The notes: generated by a model from the sequence alone, not told the origin. 64,000 nucleotides of DNA from Nonomuraea angiospora (GCF_014873145.1 NZ_JADBEK010000001.1:8742001-8806000), one strand, 5' to 3'. Positions 7,410 to 23,043 are shown, counted from the stretch's first letter. Program-made: numbers and translations.

Positions 7410-7919
7410 GTGGAGGGCCAGGTGAGGACGGTCACGATCGTGCTGCTGGGGATCCTCGTGGTGGTGGCCGGCGTACTGGTGCCCACGATGTGGTTCAACC
7501 TGCGCGACCTGCGCGCGGCCGACGCGGCCGGGACGCAGGCCATGGCGGAGGCCAAGGAGGTGGCGCCCGACCTGCTCTCCTACGACTACCGGACGGTGGA
7601 GGAGGATCTGGCCCGGGCGGGGACGCACACGACCGGGGAGCTGACCAAGCACTACAAGGACCTGACCACGTCCCTGGTGTCCAGGGCCAAGGCGCAGAAG
7701 ATCGTGCAGACCGTGGCCGTGGCGGGGGCGGCGGTCGAGCGGGCGGAGCCCGATCGCGTAGAGGTTCTGCTGTTCGTGAACACGGGTATGGTCAAGAACG
7801 TTCCGGGCGAGGCCGCGCCACAGCAACAGTTCACCCAGAACCGCGCCAGGTTCGTCATGGTCCGGCAAGGATCTCGCTGGCTGGTGGCCGACCTGTCGAC
7901 CCTGCTGGGGACCGCCTGA
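7410..7919 (+). CDS. Mce-associated membrane protein, second copy
   Basis: About 169 residues with the same architecture as the gene upstream: one N-terminal helix (TVTIVLLGILVVVAGVLVPTMWF) then an external domain with LLSYDYRTVEEDLARAGTHTTG and a final strand RWLVADLSTLLG. The SYDYRTVEEDL block aligns with SLDYKTVDADI of its neighbour, showing they are paralogues from a tandem duplication. The start may be GTG 7410 or GTG 7422, with GGAGGG between them. Mas-type pairs normally accompany Mce proteins, absent here, so partners must be encoded elsewhere. Confidence 0.75.
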   Translation: MEGQVRTVTIVLLGILVVVAGVLVPTMWFNLRDLRAADAAGTQAMAEAKEVAPDLLSYDYRTVEEDLARAGTHTTGELTKHYKDLTTSLVSRAKAQKIVQTVAVAGAAVERAEPDRVEVLLFVNTGMVKNVPGEAAPQQQFTQNRARFVMVRQGSRWLVADLSTLLGTA

Positions 7920-8160
7920 GCCTCGGGCGCGCCGCTTCGTTCAATTGTTACCAAAAATCAGGTTTAGCGAAGCCATTGGAGCGGGTAACTCAGTCACAGC
8001 TACACCGGTTGTCGGCATGGGTTCGGCCCCCGGTGTGACGGAGCGTTAACCGCCCCCGTTCGCGGGTATCGTCTTGGGGCCTGGCGGTAGGCGCCCGGTC
8101 ACACAGGGGAGAAAACCCAGCGTCCGGGCCCCTAGTCGGCTAAAAGTCGGGCTTGTGGGC

Positions 8161-8251
8161 TTGACGTTTCCGCCTGAACGGGCGATGCTGCGACCAACGT
8201 GGAGCATGCAGCGAGAGCGAAGTGGACAGGCGTGTGCCGTTCGGCTACACT
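8161..8251 (+). promoter_or_regulatory. Two rpoB promoter candidates in a 436-base gap
   Basis: The gap 7920-8355 contains TTGACG (8161-8166) 17 bases before GATGCT (8184-8189), and TGGACA (8223-8228) 17 bases before TACACT (8246-8251). The second is the better match and leaves a leader of about 100 bases. This independent promotion agrees with the strong terminator after rplL and the accessory genes between. I see no gene in the gap. Confidence 0.65.
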
Positions 8252-8355
8252 GCCCCTTTGCGCTGCCCTTTGACGACCCGCTCCGCTTGCTCACGTTGCG
8301 AGGTTGTCTGGCGTGCGTGTAGTCAGTCCGCCGCGAGCCCTCGGAAGGACATCTG

Positions 8356-11826
<3,471 letters not shown>

Positions 11827-11843
11827 GGGGGAGATCGCACAAA

Positions 11844-15719
<3,876 letters not shown>

Positions 15720-15741
15720 TGTTCTTCTAGTCACTGGGTGA

Positions 15742-15785
15742 CGCGCCCGGGCTCCCGATTTCGGGGTCCGGGCGCGCTGCTTTCC
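15742..15785 (+). terminator. Terminator after rpoC
   Basis: A 9-bp outer stem, CGCGCCCGG with CCGGGCGCG, plus an inner TCCCG/CGGGG pairing around ATTT. It is followed by CTGCTTTCC. It lies 22 bases after the rpoC stop and closes the rpoBC operon. Confidence 0.8.
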
Positions 15786-15795
15786 ACGATCAGCT

Positions 15796-15895
15796 GGTGC
15801 GGTGGCTCAGGCTCATTCGGTGCGGCGGGGTGCGGTGGCTCAGGATCATCCGGTGCGGCAGGGCGCGGTGGCTTGAGGATCAGCTTGTACGGCGG
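15796..15895. repeat. 33-bp tandem repeat, three copies
   Basis: Three consecutive units begin GGTGCGGTGGCTCAGG, GGTGCGGTGGCTCAGG and GGCGCGGTGGCTTGAGG at 15796, 15829 and 15862. Each ends with a TGCGGCGG-like block. The third has diverged most. It starts right after the rpoC terminator. Confidence 0.8.
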
Positions 15896-16132
15896 GGCAC
15901 GGTGGGCGCCACTCGCCGTACGGGGCTGATGGCCCTCCAGGAGACGGCCTCTGACTCTTCACCGGTTGCCCGCCGCAACGGCGCCCGTTTGACCTGCTCC
16001 GTGGCTCCCACCCCACTCGCCGCACGTCGGGCACCCACCGTACACCGCCGCACACCGCCTGTCGGGTGCCCGCCGCACACCGACGCATGGCGAGCGCCCG
16101 CCGCACTTCGCGCTCCCGCCGCAGGCCGCGCA

Positions 16133-16256
16133 CTGGTGGCATGGCGTGGCCCGCCGTGCACGGGCCACATGGCGCGCAGCCGCCGCAGAACCGGGCTCTG
16201 GTGGCATGACGTGGGCCCGCCGTGCATGGGCCGCATGGTGCGCAGCCGCCGCGCAG
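16133..16256. repeat. Imperfect direct repeat, about 57 bp, two copies
   Basis: CTGGTGGCATGGCGTGG at 16133 and CTGGTGGCATGACGTGG at 16198 each lead into CCCGCCGTGCA, GGGCC, CATGG and GCGCAGCCGCCGC in the same order. The period is 65 bases. The copies differ at about one base in eight. Confidence 0.75.
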
Positions 16257-16414
16257 TGAGCGCCTACCTAACGCCGGGCGCGTCGCACACACTCCGCGCA
16301 ACTGCCGCGCATAGGCCCTCATGCCGAGATCCGCTGCACGTCGGCATCCCGCCGCGCGGGCCGCATATATGTGCGCCCTCCGCACGCCAACCGCAGGCCG
16401 CACCTCAATCGCAC

Positions 16415-16484
16415 GCCGCAGGCCGCAGGCCGCACGCCGCAGGCCGCACGCCGCACGCCGCACGCCGCACGCCGCACGCCGTGC
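16415..16484. repeat. GCCGCAC/GCCGCAG heptamer array
   Basis: Ten consecutive 7-base units run from 16415. Nine are exact GCCGCAC or GCCGCAG and the tenth is GCCGTGC. The surrounding kilobase holds many scattered copies of the same word. A 7-base unit cannot keep a single codon phase, which argues against coding. Confidence 0.9.
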
Positions 16485-16706
16485 ATCCGCGCAGGTCGCG
16501 CGCAGGTCGCGCGCTGGCCGCACGTCGGCCGCAGTCGGTCGTATGGCGTGCACTCGCCGCAGGTCGGGCCATGGCACGCACCTGCCGCATGTCGCGCTCC
16601 CACCGCATACGGGGCGTAGGCCACATCGGCCGCATGCCGCGCCTGGCCGCGCCAGCGCTGCTTGGCGGTGGTGCCGACTCGTGCCGCACTGGCAGCGCTG
16701 TAGCCT

Positions 16707-16748
16707 GCCTGGTGCCTGGTGCCTGGTGCCTGGTGCCTGGTGCCTGGT
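16707..16748. repeat. GCCTGGT heptamer array, six perfect copies
   Basis: Six uninterrupted, identical 7-base units. Perfect identity suggests recent slippage and a possibly length-variable locus. The unit differs in sequence from the GCCGCAC array 230 bases upstream but has the same length. Confidence 0.95.
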
Positions 16749-16968
16749 GGCCGCTGTGCGCCGCCCCCGGCACCACTCGCCGTGCCGCCCTGGCGCCCCT
16801 CGGCGCGCCGTGCCGCCCACTGCGCCGCCGCTGTGCCACCGCCCCTGCTTGTGCGGCCCCCTACGTCCCGTCTAGCCCTGCTGGGCCGCGTGGCGTCGCC
16901 TCGTAGCAGCCAGGGGTGAGTTGTGTCCGTGCGTGGTCGGTGGTGGTCGTAGGGGGCTTCGGGGTGGC

Positions 16969-17214
16969 GTCCCTGGCAATGCCGTACGCCTGGAGCTGGA
17001 GGTTGAGGTCCAGCTGGGCGCCTCGGTGGACCTGCTTGCGCGGCACCGTGCCGGGGCCGGCCCGGTAGGGGTAGATCGAGAAGTGGTTGATGGGCAGGGT
17101 CAGGGCCGTGCGGACCGAGTCGGTGACCTCCTGGCCGCTCTGCCCCAGGAAGCCGACGATCAGGTCGATGTTGGTGTTGGTGAAGCCGGTCTCGTGGGCG
17201 TCTGGGTAGTTGGG
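16969..17214 (-). pseudogene. HemW-like radical SAM protein fragment
   Basis: About 82 codons read NTNIDLIVGFLGQSGQEV then TALTLPINHFSIYPYRAGPGT. This resembles the middle of HemN/HemW radical SAM proteins (GFxNxNxDLIxGxPGQT, then a strand with HxSxYxL). The N-terminal CxxxCxxC cluster region and the C terminus are missing, and both ends run into unrelated sequence. It is therefore a gene remnant. The right end abuts the GNAT remnant within a few bases. Confidence 0.55.
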
Positions 17215-17215
17215 A

Positions 17216-17626
17216 AGCCGACGCCGACACGTCGGTCTGGCTCGGCGAGATCGGAGTCGCCTGGCACACTGACGCTCTGGCCGATCCCCACCAGGAGCAC
17301 ATCGTGGCCAAGCGCGGCGAAGACCTCGTGGGATTCGCCGTGCTCGCGGGCCTGCACGCCAGCGACGGCATCGAGCTGCGCCGGGTGGCGATCGCTCCGA
17401 CTCAGCGCCGTGCACGCCTGGGGCGCACCTGCTCAGAGCCGCCCTCACACGGGCCTACCAGCACCACGGCACCCATCGGATCTGGCTGGACGTGAAGGCG
17501 CACAATCACCGTGCCCGAGCCCTCTATGGCTCCGAGGGTTTCGCCTCCACCGAAACCCTTGCCGGGGCGGTCACCGAAGCGGACGGCACCCTCGCGGACC
17601 TCATCGTCATGGTTCACAAGTCCTGA
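17216..17626 (+). pseudogene. GNAT acetyltransferase remnant (frameshifted)
   Basis: The reading frame gives TSVWLGEIGVAWHTDALADP, HIVAKRGEDLVGFAVLAG and IELRRVAIAPTQRRARLG. It then must shift frame near 17417-17422 to continue as AHLLRAALTRAYQHHG, HRIWLDVKAHNHRARALYG and SEGFASTETLAG, ending at 17626. Joined, these are the acetyl-CoA-binding motif A and the C-terminal ALYxxxGF block of a GNAT N-acetyltransferase. The shift destroys the protein, and the N terminus appears cut at the junction near 17215. Confidence 0.7.
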
Positions 17627-17823
17627 CCGCCGCAGGGCACTCAGGCCCCCTCACTCGCTTCCGTCACTTCTGGACACGCCAAAGGAGACCCGGAACCCGA
17701 GAGGTCATACGCCCTATCCCGACAAGGCGACCCCAAGCCGCCGACCTGCACAGCAATACCCCGATAGTTTCATGCTGCTGGGGTCTTCTTACATCGCCAC
17801 ATCTTCATCTTGGATGACCTCGT

Positions 17824-18175
17824 TCAGAGCTCGCGGTCGTGGATCGGGATGCCGGGCAGCTCGGCGATGACCATCACGGGCAGCGGGCGCGCGATCTTCT
17901 CGACCAGGTCGAACTCGTCCTCGTCGATCTCGTCCAGCAGCGCCGTGGTGAGCTCGGCGATCCGCGGCACCATGTCCGACGACATTTTCGAGGTGAACGC
18001 CTGGCTGATGAGTTTGCGGAGTTTTCGGTGCTTCTGCGGGTCGTTCGACATGCCCGGTGTACGGCCGCATGAAGGAAAACATGGAAGATGCCGAATGTGT
18101 CGCGTCAGACCGGTTGTTCGTCCCGCATCGTGCCGAGCCACTTGAGGAGGGCCTTGCCGCCGTCCTTGATACGCG
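17824..18175 (-). pseudogene. Cytochrome P450 N-terminal remnant
   Basis: Reading from 18173 downward gives RIKDGGKALLKWLGTMRDEQ, a stop, then TFGIFHVFLHAAV. After a frame change and loss of some sequence follow NDPQKHRKLRKLISQAFT, ELTTALLDEIDEDEFDLVEK and RPLPVMVIAELPGIP. This is the order of the N-terminal third of bacterial P450s (WxxMRxxxPV, GxxHVFxxxxV, DPPxHxxLRxLxxxAFT, LPxxVIxELLGIP). The I-helix, ExxR and heme-Cys regions are absent, so the remnant is non-functional. Confidence 0.75.
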
Positions 18176-18480
18176 GCCGGGAGTCGACCGGGCATTGTCA
18201 TTGTCGGGTCCGGCGGGACGTGGGTCTCGTTCACAATTTGCTTCTCAGTCTTTGATGTGGCTGCGCGCACGCCCTGCGGGCGGGAAAATCGGGCGTGGTT
18301 GCCCGCCGACGTCGTCTCCGCCTGGTGCCTGGTCGAGGCCGGTTTTCAGTCTGACGCCGGGAGCCACCTTTAGGGGCCCTGGATTGTCGCTTCGAGCACG
18401 AGAGCCCGGCTCTTGACTTCCCCTACCGGCTCCCCGGGCAACCGCTTCTGGCAGCTAGTACGCGGGAGCGAGGGAGATAG
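18176..18480. other. Non-coding region left of the IS110 transposase gene
   Basis: No coding sequence is seen. Small hairpins include GAGCCCGGCTC (18402-18412) and GCCCTGCGGGC. In IS110-family elements the non-coding end next to the transposase gene encodes the structured bridge RNA that pairs with target and donor DNA, so part of this interval is the expected location. I cannot fix the element's left end: there are no terminal inverted repeats. Confidence 0.4.
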
Positions 18481-19746
18481 GTGCAGGAGACGAACGAGCC
18501 GGTGGAGTTCGTGGAGCGGGTCGCCGCGATCGACATTGGCAAGAGCGGCGTGGTCGTGTGCGTGCGCGTCCCGAGCGAGGACAAGCCCGGACGGCGTCGG
18601 CAGGAGGTGCGGGAGTTCACCACGTTGACCGCCTCCCTGCTCGCGTTAGCCGATTGGCTGCGCTGCCAGAGCGTGAGCTTGGTGGCGATGGAGGCCACCT
18701 CGGACTACAGGAAGCCGGTCTACTACCTGCTGGAGGCGGAAGGCTTCACCTGCTGGCTGCTGAACGCCAAGCACGTCAAGAACGTGCCCGGCCGCCCGAA
18801 GACCGACAAACTGGATGCGGTCTGGCTGGCCAAGGTGGTCGAGCGGGGCATGTGCCGGCCCAGCTTGGTCCATCCCAAGCCGATCCGGCAGCTGCGCGAT
18901 CTGACCCGCTATCGGCGCAGCTTGGTCCGCGAACGCAGCCGCGAGAAGCAGCGTGTGGAGAAGCTGCTGGAGGATGCGCAGATCAAGCTGTCCAGCGTGA
19001 TCAGCGACGTGTTCGGCGTCTCCGGGCGTGAGATGTTGCAGGCGCTGATCGATGGCCAGCGCGATCCCAAGACGCTTGCGCAGATGGCACGCGGCCCGAC
19101 GCGCTCCAAGATCACGGTCCTGCAGGAGGCGCTCACCGGCCACTTCAGCGACGAGCACGGCTTCCTCTGCCAGATGATGACCGACCGCATTGACGACCTG
19201 TCTGCCCGAATCGAGGCCGTCTCCCGCCGGATCGAGGACCAGATCGCTCCTTACGCCGCTGCGGTCGCCCAGCTCGATGAGATCATCGGTGTCGGTGCCA
19301 TCGCCGCCCAGGAGCTCATCGCCGAAATCGGCATCGATATGAGCCGCTTTCCCACCGCCGGCCATCTGGTGTCCTGGGCCAAGTTCGCGCCCATCGACAA
19401 CAACTCCGCCGGCAAGAAGAAAGGCGGCTCCACCGGCAAGGGCAATCCCTGGCTCGCCGCCACCCTGGCCGAGATCGTCGCGGTCACGTCCCGATCCAGT
19501 ACTTTCTTGGGCGAGCGCTACCGGCGCCTGTCTAGACGGCGCGGTCGAAAACGGGCGATCGTCGCCCTTGGCAACTCTGTTTTGACGATCGTCTGGCATC
19601 TGCTGTCCGACCCTGACGCCCGCTACCACGACCTCGGCCCTGACTTCTATCAATCCCGTATCGCCACCCAGCGCCGCGAACGCGATCTCATTCGCCAGCT
19701 CGAACGCCTCACCGGCAAGACCGTCACCCTGCAACCATCCGCCTGA
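18481..19746 (+). CDS. IS110-family transposase
   Basis: The 421-residue recombinase appears intact. Its N-terminal RuvC-like DEDD domain shows Asp18 (AAIDIGKS), Glu71 (VAMEATSDYRKPV) and Asp109/Asp112 (RPKTDKLDAVWLA). A charged coiled-coil linker lies around residues 140-170. The C-terminal transposase domain carries IGVGAIAAQELIAEIG and the conserved block WAKFAPIDNNSAGKKKGG, with the probable nucleophilic Ser at about 309. The GTG at 18481 follows GAGGGAGATAG. It is surrounded by decayed genes, and its lack of frameshifts suggests it arrived later than their decay began. Confidence 0.9.
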   Translation: MQETNEPVEFVERVAAIDIGKSGVVVCVRVPSEDKPGRRRQEVREFTTLTASLLALADWLRCQSVSLVAMEATSDYRKPVYYLLEAEGFTCWLLNAKHVKNVPGRPKTDKLDAVWLAKVVERGMCRPSLVHPKPIRQLRDLTRYRRSLVRERSREKQRVEKLLEDAQIKLSSVISDVFGVSGREMLQALIDGQRDPKTLAQMARGPTRSKITVLQEALTGHFSDEHGFLCQMMTDRIDDLSARIEAVSRRIEDQIAPYAAAVAQLDEIIGVGAIAAQELIAEIGIDMSRFPTAGHLVSWAKFAPIDNNSAGKKKGGSTGKGNPWLAATLAEIVAVTSRSSTFLGERYRRLSRRRGRKRAIVALGNSVLTIVWHLLSDPDARYHDLGPDFYQSRIATQRRERDLIRQLERLTGKTVTLQPSA

Positions 19747-19812
19747 CCAGGCCGCGCCGCACAGACCTCACCCGAGACCGTGGTCGAGGTTCGCTGCCGC
19801 CTGCCCGCGAAC

Positions 19813-20512
19813 TCACCGATTTTCGAGCCAGGCGGAGGCGGCCGGGGGCTGGGGAATGAGTTTCACCCGATATTTCGCGGCGGCGCCGTGGAAGATCTCG
19901 ACGGTGCGGCGGACGGGGGTCGGTCAGTTCTCCGATCGGGACCTGGTCGGCGGACTCGAAAGAGCTGCTGATGAGGCTGGCCAGGCTGTCAGGGTGGGCC
20001 GCCAGACCGGGTCGCGCCTCGGGCGATCTCGGCGTGCAGATGAAGTTTGATGAAACCGGAAAGCAGGGCGTCGAGCGCGAAACCGTGGGACGGGTCCGGC
20101 TCTCATGGAGCATCCGGAGATAATCGCGAAATGGCGTGAACGTGGTGAAGCGATAACACTGGAAGCCGAGCTGAGGATCGTCGCGGGCTCTTCCGAGCGT
20201 TTCCTTGTCATAGGTGTAGAGTGCTCGGAAGAGTGGATACTTGAACGCGAGGGTGAATAGCTCGCGAGAGAGCTCTGAGAGTCGCGCGACGGGAGAATGA
20301 AGCACCGTTATCCGCGAAATACCCTGGCAGACTCCGATAATTTCCTGAATGACGAGCGTTCTTATGAGATCGTCTTTCGTGTCCCAGCTGAGATAAATAG
20401 TGTCCTTGCCGATGTCCGCCCGCCGGGCGCTCTCGTCCATCGTGGTCCGCTTGTAGCCGGATCGCAGGAGCAGGCTCCTGGTGACGTCCAGGGTCCGGCG
20501 TACGCGATCGGC
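19813..20512 (-). pseudogene. TetR-family regulator remnant with two frameshifts
   Basis: The N-terminal helix-turn-helix is readable: RRTLDVTRSLLLRSGYKRTT, MDESARRADIGKDTIYLSW, DTKDDLIRTLVIQE. The ligand domain follows to FRDYLRMLHESRTRP. A frame change then gives HGFALDALLSGFIKLHLHAE, and another gives VRRTVEIFHGAAAKYRVKL, ending ENR-stop at 19813. No start codon with a ribosome binding site is visible, and the 5' end abuts the YcaO remnant. GC content is visibly lower than its neighbours in the middle. Confidence 0.7.
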
Positions 20513-20513
20513 C

Positions 20514-22427
20514 GACGTGGAGGGGCTGGCCGCAGCCGGGCGCCTCGACCGGCTGAGCGCCGAACGCGGCCTGCCCATCGCGCACGTGCTGCTGCGCGAG
20601 GGCGAGGCGTGGTGGAGCGAGACCGGCGTCGTCGGGCGCGACGTCCCGCCGTGGGCGCCCGGGTGGCGGCGGCTGGCGGCGGCTGGCGGCGGCTGGCGGC
20701 CATGGAGGTCGTCCCGCCTGCCGCCGGGCACGTCTCCGTGTCGCCCGTCGCCGCTGACGTGGTCGCCGAGCAGGTGGTGCCAAACCTGGGCGCTACCTGT
20801 CCGGAACACCCCGGGTGTCCGGCGGTCCGTGCCTGCACGTGGTGGATCTGGACGGGTGCGGCACGCGTACGCACCCCTTCCTGCCGCACCTGTCGGCGCT
20901 GCCGCCCGGCACGGGGGGCGAGCGCGGGGCCGCTCGGGGAGAAGGAGTTCTCGCGGCGGGCGGCCAGGTTGATGGACTCGCGGACGGGGGTGTTCGCGGA
21001 GATCGAGGAAGGGGAGTACGGGCAGCTACCGCTGCACGTGTCGGTGACCATGGCGGCCGACCCGATGGGGGCACTTGGGGGCGCGGGTGCGGGCGAGCGG
21101 AGTGGGGGGCGGACTTCGCCGCCGCGCGATACCGGGCGGCGCTGAAGGCTCTGATCGTGCACGGGCTGCTCGCCCTCGATCCCGTCGCCTGGTCACGGCC
21201 GAGGCGACGCCGCTGACCGGCGCGGGAGAACCCGTCGGCGGCTTCCCGGCGGATCCGGGCGCGGGGGAGCGGTCGGGTGACGGCCTCCTGGACGACCCGC
21301 TGATGGGCGACCCGCTGATGGGCGACCCGCTGGTGGGCGACGTCGCGGCGGGAGGGGGTGAGGCGTCGTGCGCGGCCGTGACCTCGTCGAGGGCGATGAG
21401 GTGCTGCTGCCCCGCCCGCGCGGTGTTCCTGGATCTGCACGCCACCGGGGCCGCCGCGGGTTATTCGACCCGAGGAGGCGCTGGTCGCGGGGTTGCTGGA
21501 CCACCGCGCGGCGTTGGCCGGGTTCGGTGGGCCGCTGCCGCCCGTGGACGGGGCGGCGCGAGGGCGACCGACGACGCGAGCGCGCGGTGGGCGGCGTTGC
21601 TGGACGTGATCGGGCTGCCGGAGCCCCACCGACTGCGGCGATCTGCCGGACGACGACCGCGCGTCCGCCGTCTTCGAGCCCGGCGCCGCCCCGCGACCTC
21701 CCGGCTACCGGTCAGGGCCGCCCCGCGACCTCCCGGCTACCGGGTCAGGGACGTGTCGGCCGAGCGCGGGCCTCCTACACGGAGGTGGCCGCGGACGCGC
21801 TCGACCCGCGAACGCTGGGCGAGCACGACACCTCGTCCTATGAGACGGACGGGTTCGCGTTCCGGCCGTTCACCGAGGACGCCGTCTGCGACTGGGTGTG
21901 GGGGCACTCCTTCGGCCGGCGCGCGCCGATCCTCGCGCCGGAGAGCCTGGCCTATTACTACGTACGGGGGTAGGAGCGGGCGTTCCTGTTCGTGATCTCG
22001 AACGGGTGCGTGCTCGGCGGCAGCATGGCGAGGCCCTGCTCTACAAGCTGCTGGAGACGGTCGAGGGGGACGGGTTCCTCATGACCTGGTACGAGCGGCT
22101 CCCGGTGCCGCGGATCGATCCCGGCGCGGCACGGGATCGCACCATCCCGCTCCAGGCCGCCGCGATCACCGCGGAGACCGGCTACCGGGTCGAGCTGTAC
22201 GACACGACGGTGGAGCACGGCATCCCCAGCGTGTGGGCGACTGGCGTGGGGCAGGACGGCGACCCGGGCAGGCCGCGTATGGTGTGCGCAGCGCCGCCGG
22301 GGCCCGTCTGGCTGCGGAGAAGGCCGTGCTCAGCGCGCTGAGCGAGCTGGGGTCGCTGCTGGTCGACCTGATCCGGCGATATCCGGAACGAGGTACACCG
22401 AGCCCAGAAGATGGTGACAAATCCTGA
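20514..22427 (+). pseudogene. YcaO-domain azoline cyclodehydratase remnant (TOMM RiPP biosynthesis)
   Basis: Pieces in different frames appear in the order of a fused thiazole/oxazole cyclodehydratase. First come GLPIAHVLLREGEAW and CLHVVDLDGCGTRTHPFLPH, then RLMDSRTGVFAEIEEGEYGQ with LPLHVSVTMAADPMG, then YRAALKALIVHG and VEGDEVLLP. Next are DWVWGHSFGRRAPILAPESL, LFVISNGCVLGG and ALLYKLLETVEGDGFLMTWY with ERLPVPRID. Last are ETGYRVELYDTTVEHGIPSV and AEKAVLSALSELG. These correspond to the leader-binding/C domain and the YcaO ATP-binding domain. At least six frame changes and an in-frame stop near 21971 break it. The usual ERD of the ATP site reads EGD. Confidence 0.7.
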
Positions 22428-22503
22428 TCGCGCGAACGTCGTCCCCACCCTCGCCGAGGCGGACCTCACGGTCAGGGCCGCGACGGAGGAGACGGTGACC
22501 TGG

Positions 22504-22629
22504 GTTGCTCGCGTCGCGCGGCCGGCGGAGGAGACGGTCACCCGGGCCGTCGCTCGCGTCGCGCGGTCGGAGGAGGAGACGGTGATCCGGGCCGTCGCCT
22601 GCGTCGCGCGGCCGGCGGAGGAGACGGCG
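22504..22629. repeat. 45-bp tandem repeat, nearly three copies
   Basis: Units at 22504, 22549 and 22594 share GCTCGCGTCGCGCGG and GGAGGAGACGGT; the last is cut after 36 bases. The 45-base length keeps codon phase and gives a 15-residue repeat (VARVARPAEETVTRA) on the plus strand. No start, domain or flanking homology supports a protein. Confidence 0.75.
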
Positions 22630-23043
22630 GGAGACGGCGGGAGCCGGCGTCATCGTGGTCTCCAGGGTGTCGCCCGGCGTGGACGACCCCGCCGCCACCG
22701 CCCTGGTACGCCGGGCCGACGAGGCCGCGCTCGGCGCGGTCGTCGCCGTCCCCGGCGGCTCGGCCTGCAAGGGCTTCCCCCCTCTATCGGGGCGCCCTCC
22801 GTTTACTGGTAAGTGGGCCCGGTACCACCGTACGCCCGCATAGCGGGACGTTCCGCCCCGATCCCGTGCGCACGCGAGGCCAGGCGTCACCGCCATGCAA
22901 ACGGCTGCCCTGGCAGTCCTTGCGAACCCGTCACAGTTCGCCTCCCCATCCCGATATCATGGACGCGGAGCAGTAGCCGAGCACTGATGAAAACGGTCTC
23001 GGCGTCCTGGAGTGGCAAGGCTTGTCCGCTTTGCCGCGCCGCT
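22630..23043. other. No gene recognised before the str operon
   Basis: A short plus-strand segment (VSRVSPGVDDPAATALVRRA then DEAALGAVVAVPGG, 22655-22760) looks protein-like in composition and may be another remnant. It matches no family I recognise. The rest shows nothing but the approach to the rpsL promoter. Confidence 0.4.

Larger units (their letters stand above)
15896..16968. other. Low-complexity non-coding region
   Basis: This stretch is built from degenerate CGCCGCAC/GGCCGCA-like words. Open frames on both strands give only Arg/Ala/Pro/His-rich protein without ribosome binding sites, domains or normal codon bias. Local tandem arrays are listed separately. I see no gene. Confidence 0.7.

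Noticed and set aside
16411..16750. CRISPR array
   Set aside because: Units are 7 bases with no spacers and no cas genes nearby.
15797..16906. Open frame of more than 350 codons through the repeat zone
   Set aside because: Product is only Arg/Ala/Pro/His words from 7-bp repeats that change phase; all three frames on both strands look equally open.
22411..22812. Gene made of the 15-residue repeats
   Set aside because: No ribosome binding site, no domain, repeats end in low-complexity sequence, and it lies in the decay island.
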